Positions 49,531-59,103 of a stretch of 60,587 nucleotides of DNA are shown piece after piece (the first letter of the stretch is position 1; each line of letters opens with the position of its first letter). This DNA is from Clostridiaceae bacterium (lineage in GTDB: Bacteria; Bacillota; Clostridia; Peptostreptococcales; T1SED10-28): assembly GCA_003553525.1 (NCBI GenBank), contig PWEO01000020.1, positions 1 to 60,587 of the forward strand, given 5' to 3'. The notes under the pieces were generated by a model. That model worked only from the letters and a program-made list of their open reading frames with translations, was not told the origin of the DNA and made no database searches. The translations under genes and the position numbers were made by a program.

Positions 49531-49596
49531 CCAAAAAAAATCTCTATGAAATTGTCTACTTATCCATCTTAATATGAATGGAATTAAAATGCAATG

Positions 49597-51294
49597 TTAT
49601 TTCTTCCCTTTTTTCCAGGAATCCTTTAAGGGTACGATGCGATTAAATATCAGTTTATCCTCCGTGGTGTGTTTATTATCCACGGTATAAAATCCTTGTC
49701 GGATAAACTGGAACTTATCTTCTTTCTTTGCTTCAGCCAAGGCTTTTTCAATTTTAATATCAGCTAATACTTCTAAGGAGTCTGTGTTGATTCTTTCTTC
49801 CCAGCTTAAGGTTTTATCCTTTAACAGCTCCTCATCTTCAATAAGCTTTTCATAAAGGCGGGCTTCAGCACTTAGGCAGTTGTTAGCGTCTACCCAGTGG
49901 AGGGTCGCTTTCGGTTTCCTGTCCGTAAAACCGGAACCGCTTTTCGTCTCCGGGTCATAGGTGCATCGAAGTTCTTTAATCTCACCCTTTTCATCTTTTA
50001 TGACTGCTGTCAATTTTATAAAATAGGCTCCCCGCAGACGAACTTCATGCTCCGGAGCAAATCGTTTAAAGCCTTTTACCGGTTTCTCCATAAAGTCATC
50101 TTCTTCAATATACACTTCCCGTGAAAAAGTGATCTCCCTTGTACCCATCCCCGGATCTTTCGGATGATTTTGGACTTCCAGGAGTTCATTTTGTCCTTCG
50201 GGATAATTCTCAATTACCACTTTTAAGGGTTTCAGCACCGCCATCATGGATGGAGCTCGGTCCCGTAAGTCTTCCCTGACACTATGTTCCAGCATAGAAA
50301 CGTCAACAGTACTTTCGTCTTTGGATATACCGATTTCTCCAAGAAAATGTTTGATACTCTCGGGGGTATAACCTCTTCTTCGCATCCCTCTAAGGGTCGG
50401 AAGTCTCGGATCGTCCCATCCGTCCACATAGCCTCCGGATACCAGTTCCCGTAAATAACGCTTGCTTGTTACCACTCCAGTCAGGTTCATCCGCCCAAAT
50501 TCCCTCTGCTTAGGGGGCTCTACCAGTTCGAGTTCTTCTAATGTCCAGTTGTACAGCGGACGATGATCTTTAAATTCAATGGAACAAAGTGAATGGGTTA
50601 CCCCTTCAATGGCATCCTGCAAGGGATGAGCATAATCATACATCGGATAGATGCACCACTGATCTCCCTGTCGGTAATGATTTTCATGTAATATTCGAAA
50701 AATTATCGGATCCCGGAGATTGATATTAGGGGATTTCATATCAATCTTAGCCCGCAAAACCTTCTCTCCGGTTTTAAATTCCCCGGCTTTCATTCGTTTA
50801 AAAAGGTCTAAGTTTTCCTCAACACTTCGGTCCCGATAAGGGCTGTTTTTTCCCTTCTCTGTCAATGTACCCCTATACTGACGAATTTCCTCCGGAGAAA
50901 GATCACAAACATAGGCCTTTCCTTTTTCAATAAGCTGAACAGCATAATCATAGAGCTTCTCAAAATAATCGGACCCGTAAAAAATCCGGTCTCCGGGATC
51001 AAATCCTGCCCACTTCATATCTTCTATAATAGCGTCTACGTATTCCTTATCTTCTTTTAACGGATTGGTATCATCAAAGCGTAAATTGAATTTTCCTCCG
51101 TATTTTTTTGCGATGTTATAGCTGATATTAATGGCGTAGGCACTTCCAATATGCAAATATCCGTTGGGTTCCGGGGGAAATCGGGTACATATTTCACGAC
51201 TGTATATTCCTTCTTCCAAATCCTTTTCTACAATTCTTTGGAGAAAACTGGATTGTTCTTTTTCTGTTGTGTTATCAAATTCTTCTTTTTCCAT
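49597..51294 (-). CDS. glnS: Glutaminyl-tRNA synthetase
   Basis: RFPPEPNGYLHIGSAYAI, RFDDTNPLKE, VTHSLCSIEFKDHRPLYNW, GVVTSKRYL. Confidence 0.95.
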   Translation of the reverse strand: MEKEEFDNTTEKEQSSFLQRIVEKDLEEGIYSREICTRFPPEPNGYLHIGSAYAINISYNIAKKYGGKFNLRFDDTNPLKEDKEYVDAIIEDMKWAGFDPGDRIFYGSDYFEKLYDYAVQLIEKGKAYVCDLSPEEIRQYRGTLTEKGKNSPYRDRSVEENLDLFKRMKAGEFKTGEKVLRAKIDMKSPNINLRDPIIFRILHENHYRQGDQWCIYPMYDYAHPLQDAIEGVTHSLCSIEFKDHRPLYNWTLEELELVEPPKQREFGRMNLTGVVTSKRYLRELVSGGYVDGWDDPRLPTLRGMRRRGYTPESIKHFLGEIGISKDESTVDVSMLEHSVREDLRDRAPSMMAVLKPLKVVIENYPEGQNELLEVQNHPKDPGMGTREITFSREVYIEEDDFMEKPVKGFKRFAPEHEVRLRGAYFIKLTAVIKDEKGEIKELRCTYDPETKSGSGFTDRKPKATLHWVDANNCLSAEARLYEKLIEDEELLKDKTLSWEERINTDSLEVLADIKIEKALAEAKKEDKFQFIRQGFYTVDNKHTTEDKLIFNRIVPLKDSWKKGKK

Positions 51295-51383
51295 TAGTAA
51301 TCCTCCTAAAATAGATTCCTGTAATCTTTTCTTATACTAGCATTATACTGAATATGCCTAGGGAATGAAAGGTTTTTCTAGAC

Positions 51384-52295
51384 TCATTTCCTCTCTTCTT
51401 CCAAAGATACCTCCATAAAAAGGTTTAACAAATTTTCATCGTATTTTTTTCCCCCTAACGATAAAAGTTCCTGCAATGCCTCTTTCGTTGACTTTCCTTT
51501 TCTGTAGATCCGGTTCGTAGTCATGGCATCAAAGCTGTCACATATGGCCAAAATTCTCGCCTCTTCCCGAATTTCCTCTTCTTTTAGTCCCTTGGGGTAG
51601 CCGCTTCCGTCTAAACGTTCATGATGCTGCAGAATAATTTCGTATATTTCAGGGTTAAAATACTCTAAGATCAAATCTTTACCCTTGATGGTATGTTCCC
51701 GCATGACTTCAAATTCATCGTCTGTTAAGGCTCCGGGCTTATTCAGAATCTCATCGGGGATGAATATTTTTCCAATATCATGATATTTTGCCGCCCATAA
51801 AAAGTTCTGAAGTGCAGTTCCCGAATAATTTAACCGCTCTGCTGTTTTTCGTGCAAGATCGTACACCCTTAAAGAATGGTCATGGGTGTAGGCATCCTTT
51901 CGTTGAATCTGTACAAGAATATCGTAAATAAACTGAAAACTGTTTTCTGTGCTTTCATAGGAATCCTCTTGTAAAGAGTGCACTAATAAATAGGTATCCT
52001 CCTCTGCAACAACATTCAGTAAATCATCCTGATGATTTAATATAATCAAATCTCCAGCCTTGTAATACTTCTTAACTCCCATACCATAGAGCATCCCTTT
52101 TTCAATATAATAGGATTTCATACCAATTTCTTTTTTCGGAGGTTTAAGATAGAAATTACCGTCTTTTTTCAGTATGTAGATATTGATCTCCATCAAGGGG
52201 TCCTTATACTTGTTGATAATTTCTGCCGATCCGTCCGCCGTGGTGGCATACCTTTCATAGTCCTCTTTTAAAATGATTTTATAATTGGTCTCCAT
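51384..52295 (-). CDS. HD-GYP domain putative c-di-GMP phosphodiesterase
   Basis: KYHDIGKIFIPDEILNKPGALT and HHERLDGSGYPKG motifs. Confidence 0.92.
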   Translation of the reverse strand: METNYKIILKEDYERYATTADGSAEIINKYKDPLMEINIYILKKDGNFYLKPPKKEIGMKSYYIEKGMLYGMGVKKYYKAGDLIILNHQDDLLNVVAEEDTYLLVHSLQEDSYESTENSFQFIYDILVQIQRKDAYTHDHSLRVYDLARKTAERLNYSGTALQNFLWAAKYHDIGKIFIPDEILNKPGALTDDEFEVMREHTIKGKDLILEYFNPEIYEIILQHHERLDGSGYPKGLKEEEIREEARILAICDSFDAMTTNRIYRKGKSTKEALQELLSLGGKKYDENLLNLFMEVSLEEERK

Positions 52296-52408
52296 AAAAA
52301 AACTCCTTTATTCCCGTAGGCTTTATTTTGTTCGGATTTTTATATGGCTGCAGTATCTGCCAATAGCATTGACTGAATATTATAATAATAAAGTATACCA
52401 TGAAAAAT

Positions 52409-53785
52409 TTAATTTTTATAGGGTAAGAGCTTAAAATTCGATATAATTCGACAAACCTTCCCCGTAGCTAACAGTACCATGGGAAAAGCCATCCAGTTTA
52501 AAAATGCAAACTTCCCGTAGGAAATAGCCGACACTCCGGTAATGGTATAAATAATAATGGCATTAACATTCCAAGGCATCAGCGGAGCTAAGGCCGTACC
52601 GCTGTTTGCAATGATCACGCCTAAGTCTTCCTTGGTCATTTCTTTGCTTTCATAGGCCTCTCCCAAGTGTTTTCCGGGTATTAAGATACCCACGGTCTGG
52701 TCACAGGTCAGGGCATTCAGGATCACGGACAACAAGCCGGTATTAAGCAGTAGGCTTCTTTCGCTCCCACGTTTAACCCGATCAATAATCGGTGCTATCC
52801 AACCACAGCCTTCATAGATTTTACTGATGGAAATCCCTCCCATGACCACCAATACCACTTCCACCATTTGCAGGGCTCCACCGATTTCCAGTGTGCTTAG
52901 GAAGGCATTGTTTACCGGGGATCGGAACCCAAAGAAAAGATAGTTTATGCCTTGAGTCGGTGTAATTCCCTGAACAGCTAAAGCCGCAACAAAACCCATG
53001 GAAATACCGAACAGCAAAACAATACCCGAAGAGATTTTTTTAAAACTCAGCCACAATACCCCTATAGGGATCATCAACAGCAGGGGGGATATTGCGAATG
53101 CTTCCTTTAGAAGATTTTGATAATAGAGCACATCCTCCGGTTGAATTTCGCCTTGATAATTTAGACCGATCAGATAATAGGCTATCAGAGATATCATTGC
53201 CGTAGGGATCATGATTTTTAACATTTTTACAAAATAAGCCCGAAAGGAAATTTCCAGCACTTTCATGGTAAAGTTTGCCAGAGCAGAAATCGGTGACATT
53301 CGGTCGGCTATATAGGCTCCTGAAACCAACGTCCCTAGCAGTAACCCGCCGGGAATATTGATGCTTACCCCTAATGTGAACAACACAATTCCAATGGTGC
53401 TGATGGTGCCCAGCCCCGTCCCGAGAAAGAAAGCCAGAATGCCGCTGATGATAAAGGCAACGGGTAAAAAGTTGACCCCGTAAATAACGTCAAAGCCAAA
53501 ATAAATAAGGGTTGGAACAATGCCCGAGGCAATCCACATGGAAACATTCAGTCCGATCAGAATAATCAATCCGTAAACTTCCTTTGCATCAAAAATCCCC
53601 TGCCACACCCAGCTCAGACTCTGCTTAATATGAATCCCTGAGCCATGGAGTACGACAAGAGCAATGGCTATGGTACCATAAATCCCCCATAAGAGGGAAT
53701 ACTGTAAAGCCATGGAAGTAATCACGCTGCCGATAAATAAGGCCCCGATTACAAAGGCCCATCGTGTACCGATTCTGCCGATCAT
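52409..53785 (-). CDS. NhaC-family Na+/H+ antiporter
   Basis: ~11 TM; GTLVSGAYIADRMSPISALANF, LTCDQTVGILIPGK, NSGTALAPLMPWNVNA. Confidence 0.9.
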   Translation of the reverse strand: MIGRIGTRWAFVIGALFIGSVITSMALQYSLLWGIYGTIAIALVVLHGSGIHIKQSLSWVWQGIFDAKEVYGLIILIGLNVSMWIASGIVPTLIYFGFDVIYGVNFLPVAFIISGILAFFLGTGLGTISTIGIVLFTLGVSINIPGGLLLGTLVSGAYIADRMSPISALANFTMKVLEISFRAYFVKMLKIMIPTAMISLIAYYLIGLNYQGEIQPEDVLYYQNLLKEAFAISPLLLMIPIGVLWLSFKKISSGIVLLFGISMGFVAALAVQGITPTQGINYLFFGFRSPVNNAFLSTLEIGGALQMVEVVLVVMGGISISKIYEGCGWIAPIIDRVKRGSERSLLLNTGLLSVILNALTCDQTVGILIPGKHLGEAYESKEMTKEDLGVIIANSGTALAPLMPWNVNAIIIYTITGVSAISYGKFAFLNWMAFPMVLLATGKVCRIISNFKLLPYKN

Positions 53786-54234
53786 TGATCTTTCCGTTCC
53801 CTTCCTTCGATAAGTTCTTGGTAGGCCTCCAATATTTTAAATACATGCTGACTGACTCCGATGAACTGTACTTCATCCTCTTTTAATTCAATAAATAATT
53901 TTGCCGTGTAAGCTCGTTCATGCCACTGAGGCTTTATGACTATAAAGTCTTCACTTTCTTCAACAATATCAAAATGTATAAAAGATACCGCATCTTTTAA
54001 ATCTTGGATGAATTGTTGCTTATCTTGGATTATCAGGGTTTTTCGTCGGACCTTATGACCCATCACATATATAATTGTATAGGAAAACACCGCGATGGTA
54101 ATAAAAGAAAAGTGAAAGGTTCCGCCGGTTAGGGCCATCATCAGAAAATACATTACCAGGATTAAACTTAGAAAATGGCTCAAGCCTTTGAAGAAAAAGC
54201 CCCGAAAAGCTTTTGCATAATACTGTTCATTCAT
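53782..54234 (-). CDS. Small two-TM protein of unknown function
   Basis: Two N-terminal TMs and soluble C-terminus; 4-nt overlap with antiporter start; likely start 54234. Confidence 0.7.
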   Translation of the reverse strand: MNEQYYAKAFRGFFFKGLSHFLSLILVMYFLMMALTGGTFHFSFITIAVFSYTIIYVMGHKVRRKTLIIQDKQQFIQDLKDAVSFIHFDIVEESEDFIVIKPQWHERAYTAKLFIELKEDEVQFIGVSQHVFKILEAYQELIEGRERKDQ

Positions 54235-54291
54235 GATACACACACATCCTATCCTTGGAATTTTCATATTTTTCCTTGATTTGATTACGGA

Positions 54292-55302
54292 TTATTTGTT
54301 TAAAATTGATGTAATATCGTTGATTTCAATCTTTATGGTTCCGTCTCCGTTGTTTAGGAATTTCACTTTACGGTCATCCAGATACTCCACGGGGACATGG
54401 AGTTCGATGCCCTCTTCGGTGATAATCTTCTGCTTTTTCATAACTTTTTCCGAAGTTTTTGGGGCCAGCTTTATACGTGGCTCCGTCAATCCTCTTTTTT
54501 CAATGGAATCCCGATAATCTTTTTGGGCTTCGGGATTATCCCGAAAAACCTTTTCACTGATTTCTTCAATCTCCAACTCGTCGGATTCCGTTAAATTCTC
54601 CACCATGGCCTTTTTTAAATCCGTAGTCTTTTTAAAATCATTATCATAGTGTTTTTTCAAAACTTCCTTATTGGTTTTGTTGATAATTGCCATCTTCTCT
54701 TTATCGGAAGGTTTTCCTTTACACAGGAGAAACTTTTCCGAAAGATAGTATATTTTTTCATCGTTGATTTTCACTTTCTTTTCTTTAAGAAGAATTTTCA
54801 TATCTTTAAGATCCATAACAAAAGCTTCTTCCATCCGTTGATTAATATTTGCGATGGTCCGCTTATATTGAATAATGGAGTTAATATTTCCATCCTCCTG
54901 ATGATTCACTTCATGGGTAAAGGTTTGTTTGTAATTAAATTTCAGCACCCCTAAATATTCCCGATTCTCTTGATGAAAGGACACCACGGCCAAATCCGAA
55001 GGAGGCACCTCGGAGTTACTCATCATATATTCGTATAAACTTTGAGCTAAAGCCTTACTCATGGAAAGAAAGGTGTCCGTATTCTGTTGGTAGTCTTGCA
55101 ATATTTTTCGAATCGGATTTTCCCGGTCTTCCAGCAACACGCACTCTTTAACTTCCGGATCCTCCATTAATCGTTTTAAATGTTCTGCTAAAAAAAACTC
55201 CGTATCCGTACTTTTGGGATGCAACTGCTCCGATAAAACCGGAAGGCCCACCTGGCTATCTAAGATGTGTAAAATGCTTTTGGTTATATAAACGTCTGCC
55301 AT
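54292..55302 (-). CDS. Nucleoid-associated protein (NdpA/YejK family)
   Basis: ITKSILHILDSQVGLPVLSEQ.. ; LAVVSFHQENREYLGVLKFNYKQ. Confidence 0.8.
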   Translation of the reverse strand: MADVYITKSILHILDSQVGLPVLSEQLHPKSTDTEFFLAEHLKRLMEDPEVKECVLLEDRENPIRKILQDYQQNTDTFLSMSKALAQSLYEYMMSNSEVPPSDLAVVSFHQENREYLGVLKFNYKQTFTHEVNHQEDGNINSIIQYKRTIANINQRMEEAFVMDLKDMKILLKEKKVKINDEKIYYLSEKFLLCKGKPSDKEKMAIINKTNKEVLKKHYDNDFKKTTDLKKAMVENLTESDELEIEEISEKVFRDNPEAQKDYRDSIEKRGLTEPRIKLAPKTSEKVMKKQKIITEEGIELHVPVEYLDDRKVKFLNNGDGTIKIEINDITSILNK

Positions 55303-55314
55303 TAATTACGCTCC

Positions 55315-55767
55315 TTACTCTAAGTTATATTGATAAATATTTACTTTTTCCATATCCTCGGTCCATCCGTAATCCAAAATTTTCCATCCTGTAGCTTCAT
55401 AGTACTCCACAAGGTCCGTATAGAGATAGACCTTCCCATAATTATTTTCCTTGCAATAATCAATGATAAAATTTTGCAGTTCTTTTCCGATTCCCCGACT
55501 CCGATATGCAGGGTCAACGTATAGAGAGGCCAGCCAGGGAAACAAATCCTGCCGACTCATCAGATCACAGCGCCAAAGTCCGACAGTGCCCACAGCACGC
55601 CCTTCTTCTATGGCCACAAAGGTTAATGGCAGGTTGTCAGGATCCACACTGTGTTTAATAATCATTTCGTAGCGCTTAAAATTCTTTTCATCTCCCCATT
55701 CCTTCCATAGCCACTGTACTACTTGAGACTCAAATTCTCTGCATTGGTATAATGGTCTTATTTCCAT
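55315..55767 (-). CDS. GNAT family N-acetyltransferase
   Basis: GTVGLWRCD...PWLASLYVDPAYRSRGIGKELQNFII. Confidence 0.93.
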   Translation of the reverse strand: MEIRPLYQCREFESQVVQWLWKEWGDEKNFKRYEMIIKHSVDPDNLPLTFVAIEEGRAVGTVGLWRCDLMSRQDLFPWLASLYVDPAYRSRGIGKELQNFIIDYCKENNYGKVYLYTDLVEYYEATGWKILDYGWTEDMEKVNIYQYNLE

Positions 55768-55842
55768 GAACTTCTTCCTCCTTCTACCCTATGTATATTA
55801 ATCGATCAAATATTTTCCTGGTCAAATGCTTATTTGAATGGT

Positions 55843-55891
55843 AAAAAGCCCCCATAGACTCAAAGCTCATTTGAGACTACGAAGGCGCTTT
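55843..55891 (-). terminator. Intrinsic terminator
   Basis: GCCTTCGTAGTCTCAAATGAGCTTTGAGTCTATGGGGGCTTTTT on minus. Confidence 0.75.
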
Positions 55892-55899
55892 CCCACAGC

Positions 55900-56352
55900 T
55901 TATTGAATTTCCATCACGGTTTCCTTTTCTTTTTCGTTAAGTACGTTTTCCAGGTCCAGTAAGATCACCATTCGGTCCTCAAGTTTTGCGATTCCTTCAA
56001 TGAATTCCTCCTGGATGTCCGTAACAATTTTCGGTGCAGGATCCACCATTTCCTGATCGATGGTCAGGACTTGAGATGCTTCATCCACTAAAAAGCCCAC
56101 TTGTTTTTCTTTTAAGTTGATAATGATGATTCGCGTTTGACTGTCGATTTCCCCTTCCGACAATTGGAATTTTTTTCTCAAATTTATGATAGGAGTAACC
56201 GCTCCCCGGTAGTTAATAATGCCTTCAATGAAGCTTGGAGTATGGGGGATTTTGTTGCATTTTTTAAATTCACTGATTTCCTTTACGTGCATGATATCCA
56301 CCCCATACTGCTCCTGTTCCAATGTAAATATTACGTATTGTCTTTCTGACAT
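55900..56352 (-). CDS. cheW: CheW-like chemotaxis coupling protein
   Basis: YVIFTLEQEQYGVDIMHVKEI, FIEGIINYRGAVTPIINLRKKF. Confidence 0.93.
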   Translation of the reverse strand: MSERQYVIFTLEQEQYGVDIMHVKEISEFKKCNKIPHTPSFIEGIINYRGAVTPIINLRKKFQLSEGEIDSQTRIIIINLKEKQVGFLVDEASQVLTIDQEMVDPAPKIVTDIQEEFIEGIAKLEDRMVILLDLENVLNEKEKETVMEIQ

Positions 56353-56522
56353 TGCAATTCCTCCTTGAGTTCGATTTTTATGTAAAGAAAGATTTTTTAA
56401 TATTATATCATAATTTCATCTTTCTCACAGTCTTAATCATGATAAATGCATATTTATTGTTGTTCTTTTCTTACAACCTCACCCAAGGTCCCCCCACACC
56501 ACGGGAAATCATCGTTAGCTCC

Positions 56523-57935
56523 TTAGCCCCGCTGTAGTGCTTCCTTAGGATGTAGTTCCACATGCTTCCATTTTCCAAGCTTAAAAAGATAGTAAGCCAT
56601 CATTGCGGAAATTACCGTAGATAAATTAATGGCCAGCCATACCCCTGTTGATTGTAAATTGAATGAAAAGGCCAAAATCACCGCAAGACTTACCCGGATA
56701 AACAGCCAGGAAATCAACGTGACATAAAAGGGTTTTTTGGTATATCCCGCCCCCTGCATGGTTCTCGACAAGATTATGGTCGCCGCATGAAAAGGTTCCG
56801 ACAGGGCAATGATATATAAGAAATTTTTCCCGATTCGTAGTACTTCGGGGTTATAATCATCCAGAAAAAACTGAATTAAGGGTTCCGCAAATACCACGAA
56901 GATCAAGGCGAAAAACATCATAAAACCGGCTCCCACAATGACGCAGCTTTTCCCGCTTTCTTCCGCCCGTTTCATTTTGTTTGCCCCGATATTCATACCC
57001 GATAGCGTGGCGGCGGCAGTACCCACCGCAAGTCCCGGCATCAAGGCGTATTGGCTTAAATTAGTGCCGATAACAAAGGCGGGTATGGCTGCCTCTCCAT
57101 GAACGGTTCTTGCCAGAATGGCAAAAAGAATGAAGGTGGTCACATTTCTGGTAACCCCTTGCAGGGCAGCGGGAAAACCGATATCAATAATCCGTTTTGA
57201 CCGCTGCCATTGTGGCTTTAACATATGCTTCAGCCGCACTTTTATAATGAATTTTCCGCTAAGTAAAGCGGACCATCCCAGGGTGGTTCCGATTCCACGG
57301 GAAAGGGCGGTTCCAATGGCCGCTCCCATAACTCCCATTTCAGGGAAAATCCAAGCCCCGAAAATAAACCCGTAGTTCAGAGCCACGTTGGATAGATTCA
57401 TTATGATATCAATCACTAAGGGAGTTTTGGTATCTCCGGCACCTTGAAAGATGGCCCGGGCAATAAAATTCAGCAAAAAAAAGGGTACGGAGATAAAAAA
57501 GATCATCATATAACCTTTTGCCAGCTCCAATACTTCATCCCCCACCCCTAAAAGCCCTAAGATCCATTCGTTCGTCAAAAGGCCCAGAGGGATCATTAAG
57601 AGGGAGGCCATAACCGACAGATAAAATGACTGCCCCGCTGTAATCGAAGCGTTCTTTTCATCATATCTCCCCACATAACGGGATACCATGGCGGTGGTTC
57701 CCGTGGATATGGCAATCACAATAACCATAATGACCATAACCACATTCCGGCCGGCCCCTACGGCGGCGATGGCATTCACTCCCAAACTCCCCACCATCTT
57801 AATATCAATGGTTCCGATGGTCACTTGAAGCAAGGACTGAAGTACAATGGGCCATGCCAGGTATAAGGCATTGGTATATAGATTGTTATTATTCAGTAAA
57901 AAGTCCCGTTTGTTCTCTAAGGTTCGGTTGCCCAT
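56523..57935 (-). CDS. MATE family efflux transporter
   Basis: 12 TM; AWPIVLQSLLQVTIGTIDIKMVGSLG, AIFQGAGDTKTPL. Confidence 0.94.
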   Translation of the reverse strand: MGNRTLENKRDFLLNNNNLYTNALYLAWPIVLQSLLQVTIGTIDIKMVGSLGVNAIAAVGAGRNVVMVIMVIVIAISTGTTAMVSRYVGRYDEKNASITAGQSFYLSVMASLLMIPLGLLTNEWILGLLGVGDEVLELAKGYMMIFFISVPFFLLNFIARAIFQGAGDTKTPLVIDIIMNLSNVALNYGFIFGAWIFPEMGVMGAAIGTALSRGIGTTLGWSALLSGKFIIKVRLKHMLKPQWQRSKRIIDIGFPAALQGVTRNVTTFILFAILARTVHGEAAIPAFVIGTNLSQYALMPGLAVGTAAATLSGMNIGANKMKRAEESGKSCVIVGAGFMMFFALIFVVFAEPLIQFFLDDYNPEVLRIGKNFLYIIALSEPFHAATIILSRTMQGAGYTKKPFYVTLISWLFIRVSLAVILAFSFNLQSTGVWLAINLSTVISAMMAYYLFKLGKWKHVELHPKEALQRG

Positions 57936-57947
57936 CCTTACGCTCCT

Positions 57948-58997
57948 TTAACTTCTTATTTTTTTCCATTCCTTTAGCTTCTTTTCATAGGAAGCAGTAT
58001 TTGCGGGACTGGATGAGGGAAGTTTAATGAACTCCTGGGAAAATCCTTCAAAACCCAGGTGTTTTTTAAAAAGCTCATAGGCCTTTCCCCCGTTAAAACA
58101 AACTTTTTCAATGGATTTGTGATTTTTCAGTAAGTCTTTTAAATCGTTCAACGCTTCCTCTTTAATGTCGGTATCCAAGCTGCCTTTTCGTCTACAGTGC
58201 TTGATCACATCCCATAGAGCCAATCCGTGATTTTTAATCATTTGAATCTTTTCTTCATACCCTTCCGGCACCTCTTCTTCAAAGGTCTCCCCAATAAGCT
58301 TCCAGAACTGATTCCGAGGGTTTCCGTAGTACTGCTGTTTTGCCAGGGATTTTACTCCGGGCATGGAACCTAAAATCAAAATCTTGCTGTTTTTTTCCAA
58401 TATCGGAGAAAAGGCTTCGATTTTTTCCCGGTTTACCTCCTTATGACGAAAGCAATCGGTTATATGGTCATTAATAAGCCCTGTAGCCTGCATATGGGCG
58501 TAAAGAATCGTAGAACCTACGAATTTAAAGCCCCGATTTTTCATGTCCTTCGCCAAGGCATCGGAGACTTGAGTTTTTGCCGGGACATCCGCTTCCTTTT
58601 CCCAGTGATTCACAATCGGTATATAGTCTGTAAAGCTCCAGATATATCCGCTAAAAGAACCAAACTCCTGCTGCACCTCTAAAAATCTTTTAGCATTATT
58701 TACGGAGGCCTCCACTTTTTTACGATTTCGAATAATCCCGGGATTTTGCAGCAACTCTTCAATTTTTTTCTCTGAAAATGCCGCTACTTTTTTGACATCA
58801 AAGTTCTCATAAGCTTTTCGATAGTTCTCTCTTTTTTTCAGGATCGTCAACCAATTCAGTCCCGCCTGGGCGGACTCCAGTACTAAAAACTCGAAGTGAG
58901 TTTCGTCATTGTAAACGGGAACTCCCCACTCCTTATCATGATACTTTTCATATAATTCGTTTCCCTCACACCAATTACATCGCTTCATAGACTTCAC
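57948..58997 (-). CDS. Fusion: DNA-3-methyladenine glycosylase I (Tag) + HDG-family (UDG family 6) DNA glycosylase
   Basis: aa 1-~190 Tag (RCNWCEG..YHDKEWGVPV..NDHITDCFRH); aa ~200-349 HDG (ILGSMPGVKSLAKQQYYGNPRNQFWKLI, LPSSSPANT). Confidence 0.9.
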   Translation of the reverse strand: MKSMKRCNWCEGNELYEKYHDKEWGVPVYNDETHFEFLVLESAQAGLNWLTILKKRENYRKAYENFDVKKVAAFSEKKIEELLQNPGIIRNRKKVEASVNNAKRFLEVQQEFGSFSGYIWSFTDYIPIVNHWEKEADVPAKTQVSDALAKDMKNRGFKFVGSTILYAHMQATGLINDHITDCFRHKEVNREKIEAFSPILEKNSKILILGSMPGVKSLAKQQYYGNPRNQFWKLIGETFEEEVPEGYEEKIQMIKNHGLALWDVIKHCRRKGSLDTDIKEEALNDLKDLLKNHKSIEKVCFNGGKAYELFKKHLGFEGFSQEFIKLPSSSPANTASYEKKLKEWKKIRS

Positions 58998-59103
58998 CTC
59001 GCAATGGATTTTTCTTTAAAATCGAAAATGTTCAAGTTTCATCCTGAAATCATACCGGTTCCATCGTTCTATATGTAATAAAACCTATCGCAGGAGATAG
59101 GTT

